The position numbers were made by a program, and so were the translations under genes. A stretch of 5,459 nucleotides of DNA from JBEKZQ01 sp049509675 (GTDB lineage: Bacteria > Planctomycetota > Planctomycetia > Pirellulales > Thermoguttaceae): NCBI GenBank assembly GCA_049509675.1, contig JBEKZQ010000464.1:1-5459 (forward strand). The letters run 5' to 3'. Numbering within the stretch: position 1 is the stretch's first letter; every line of letters starts with the position of its first letter. Positions 4,828 through 5,459 of the stretch are shown in pieces. The notes beneath the pieces were generated by a model, which saw nothing but the letters and a program-made list of their open reading frames with translations, was not told the origin of the DNA and made no database searches.

Positions 4828-4904
4828 GGTGCCTGTAGGACGGATTGCCAATCCGTCTTACAATATGCCCGCAACGTGTGAGGATCTTTCGTGCCGGGGT
4901 AATA
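4801..4904. mobile_element. 104-bp nested inverted repeat, MITE-like element
   Basis: The outer arms are 20-bp perfect inverted repeats: 4801-4820 (starts TATTACCCCGG) and 4885-4904 (ends CCGGGGTAATA). Inside, a second palindrome occupies 4834-4862. The ends are TA on both sides, compatible with a TA target duplication, although a palindrome ending in TA would show this anyway. There is no coding capacity. Size, terminal repeats and lack of genes fit a miniature element moved in trans, or a long-hairpin repetitive sequence. It sits 4 nt after the stop of the unknown right-hand gene, so it could also end or stabilise that transcript. Confidence 0.6.
4834..4862. repeat. Inner palindrome of the planctomycete GGACGGATTG/CAATCCGTC type
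   Basis: TGTAGGACGGATTG (4834-4847), one central C, then CAATCCGTCTTACA (4849-4862): 14 pairs with a single G-T wobble. From memory, this core recurs in many copies in planctomycete genomes, where spurious translations give peptides such as GRIANPSY and TDCQSVL; both readings are present here. This is one basis for the proposed host group. Confidence 0.65.
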
Positions 4905-4908
4905 GGCA

Positions 4909-5459
4909 TCAGAAGGTCTTCGCCCTCGCCGCCGCCTTCAGGAGTTGCGGCTTCACCGCGTCCAGGGCCGCAGCCAAGTTGACGTCCGGGCCGGCGTTGG
5001 GGCGGTCGATCGAGATCAACAGGAGCGGCAGCGCCAGCGACTGGCCGGCCTTCACTGTCAGGTTTCGGGCCATGCCCACCAGCCCGAAGTTGTACCCGGC
5101 ATTGGGGGCCATCAGCATCCGCGACTTGCCCTCGCCCAGCAGCAGAGCGGCCTCCTCGCGCCGGGGCGGCAGTTTGGCCGGCCCGGTCGCGCGGTGATAG
5201 CCGGCATACCAGGTCTTGCCCTTGGCCTCCTCCGGCCAGACTTGGCCGTAGATGCTCCGCATGAAGGTGTCCGACAGCACGGCCGTGATGGCCAAGTCCG
5301 TCGAACCCCTATTTGCCAGTTGGATGTCGATGAGCACCGCTTGGCTGACGGCTCCGCCGGCCTCTGGCGCGACCGGGGCGTAGGTTTTGCCCTCCTTGTC
5401 CAGCCTGACGGCGTAGCGCGTGACGACGCTGGCGGCCGTCACCGGCAGCTTCCGCTCCA
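4909..5459 (-). CDS. Unrecognised protein, C-terminal part (5' end outside window)
   Basis: The frame is open to the right edge; a GTG at 5440-5442 is in frame but the preceding codons (ERKLP) continue the same style, so the true start is likely outside. About 183 residues are visible. Segments such as VSQAVLIDIQLANRGSTDLAITAVL, then LLGEGKSRMLMAPNAGYNFGLVGMARNLTVKAGQSLALPLLLISIDRPN, alternate strand-like stretches with turns and suggest a beta-sandwich; NRGSTDLAITAVLSDTF resembles Ig-like or carbohydrate-associated domains only in general pattern. A helical tail (LAAALDAVKPQLLKAAARAKTF) ends at TGA 4909-4911. No membrane helix is visible in this part. Codon use is strongly GC-ending. The inverted-repeat element begins 4 nt after the stop. 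I cannot name a family or function. Confidence 0.7.
   Translation of the reverse strand, partial: ERKLPVTAASVVTRYAVRLDKEGKTYAPVAPEAGGAVSQAVLIDIQLANRGSTDLAITAVLSDTFMRSIYGQVWPEEAKGKTWYAGYHRATGPAKLPPRREEAALLLGEGKSRMLMAPNAGYNFGLVGMARNLTVKAGQSLALPLLLISIDRPNAGPDVNLAAALDAVKPQLLKAAARAKTF

Noticed and set aside
4286..4909. Leftward 207-codon open frame starting MPITPARK
   Set aside because: It runs antisense to the propeller fragment and through the inverted repeat; its composition (many His, Gln, Pro, Ala) is that of a GC-rich shadow frame and it resembles no protein I know.
1..5459. CRISPR array, tRNA or rRNA genes
   Set aside because: No regularly spaced direct repeats, no cloverleaf-like sequence and no conserved rRNA stretches were seen on reading both strands.

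Overview
This window looks like accessory chromosome from a planctomycete-type bacterium. Three things suggest it: a thioredoxin protein with the planctomycete-style lead-in to its WCGPC motif, a PQQ-like beta-propeller fragment, and a GTAGGACGGATTG/CAATCCGTC-type palindrome that I recall as a dispersed planctomycete repeat. The assignment is inference from memory; no rRNA or tRNA is present to confirm it. GC content is fairly high.

Left edge (1 to about 712, + strand): the 3' part of an ISKra4-like insertion sequence, with a transposase that runs in from beyond the window. Its right end lies in the 3' end of a leftward gene, a polytopic membrane protein with a C-terminal TlpA-like thioredoxin domain. 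That gene still has an open frame but its natural C-terminus appears to have been replaced by IS-derived codons.

Centre (683-4095, - strand): a leftward series. In transcription order it holds an ECF sigma factor; a two-helix membrane protein overlapping it by 29 nt; a possible 48-51 aa small ORF; a membrane-anchored TPM-domain protein; a 41 aa small ORF with a very strong Shine-Dalgarno and an ATGA overlap; and the TlpA-like protein. The TPM and TlpA-like genes share a nearly identical 92-bp segment coding for the same membrane anchor. The layout suggests a sigma-factor-led cell-envelope module: one cytoplasmic regulator, one candidate membrane partner, and two proteins with domains outside the inner membrane. 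The joint function is inferred.

Right part (4105-5459): the region upstream of the sigma gene, containing direct repeats and a perfect 15-nt palindrome; a C-terminal fragment of a PQQ-like beta-propeller protein on the + strand that begins next to that palindrome; a short leftward coding-like remnant; a 104-bp nested inverted repeat resembling a miniature mobile element; and the C-terminal half of an unrecognised leftward protein that runs off the right edge. Truncations at both ends of the window point to a rearranged region.
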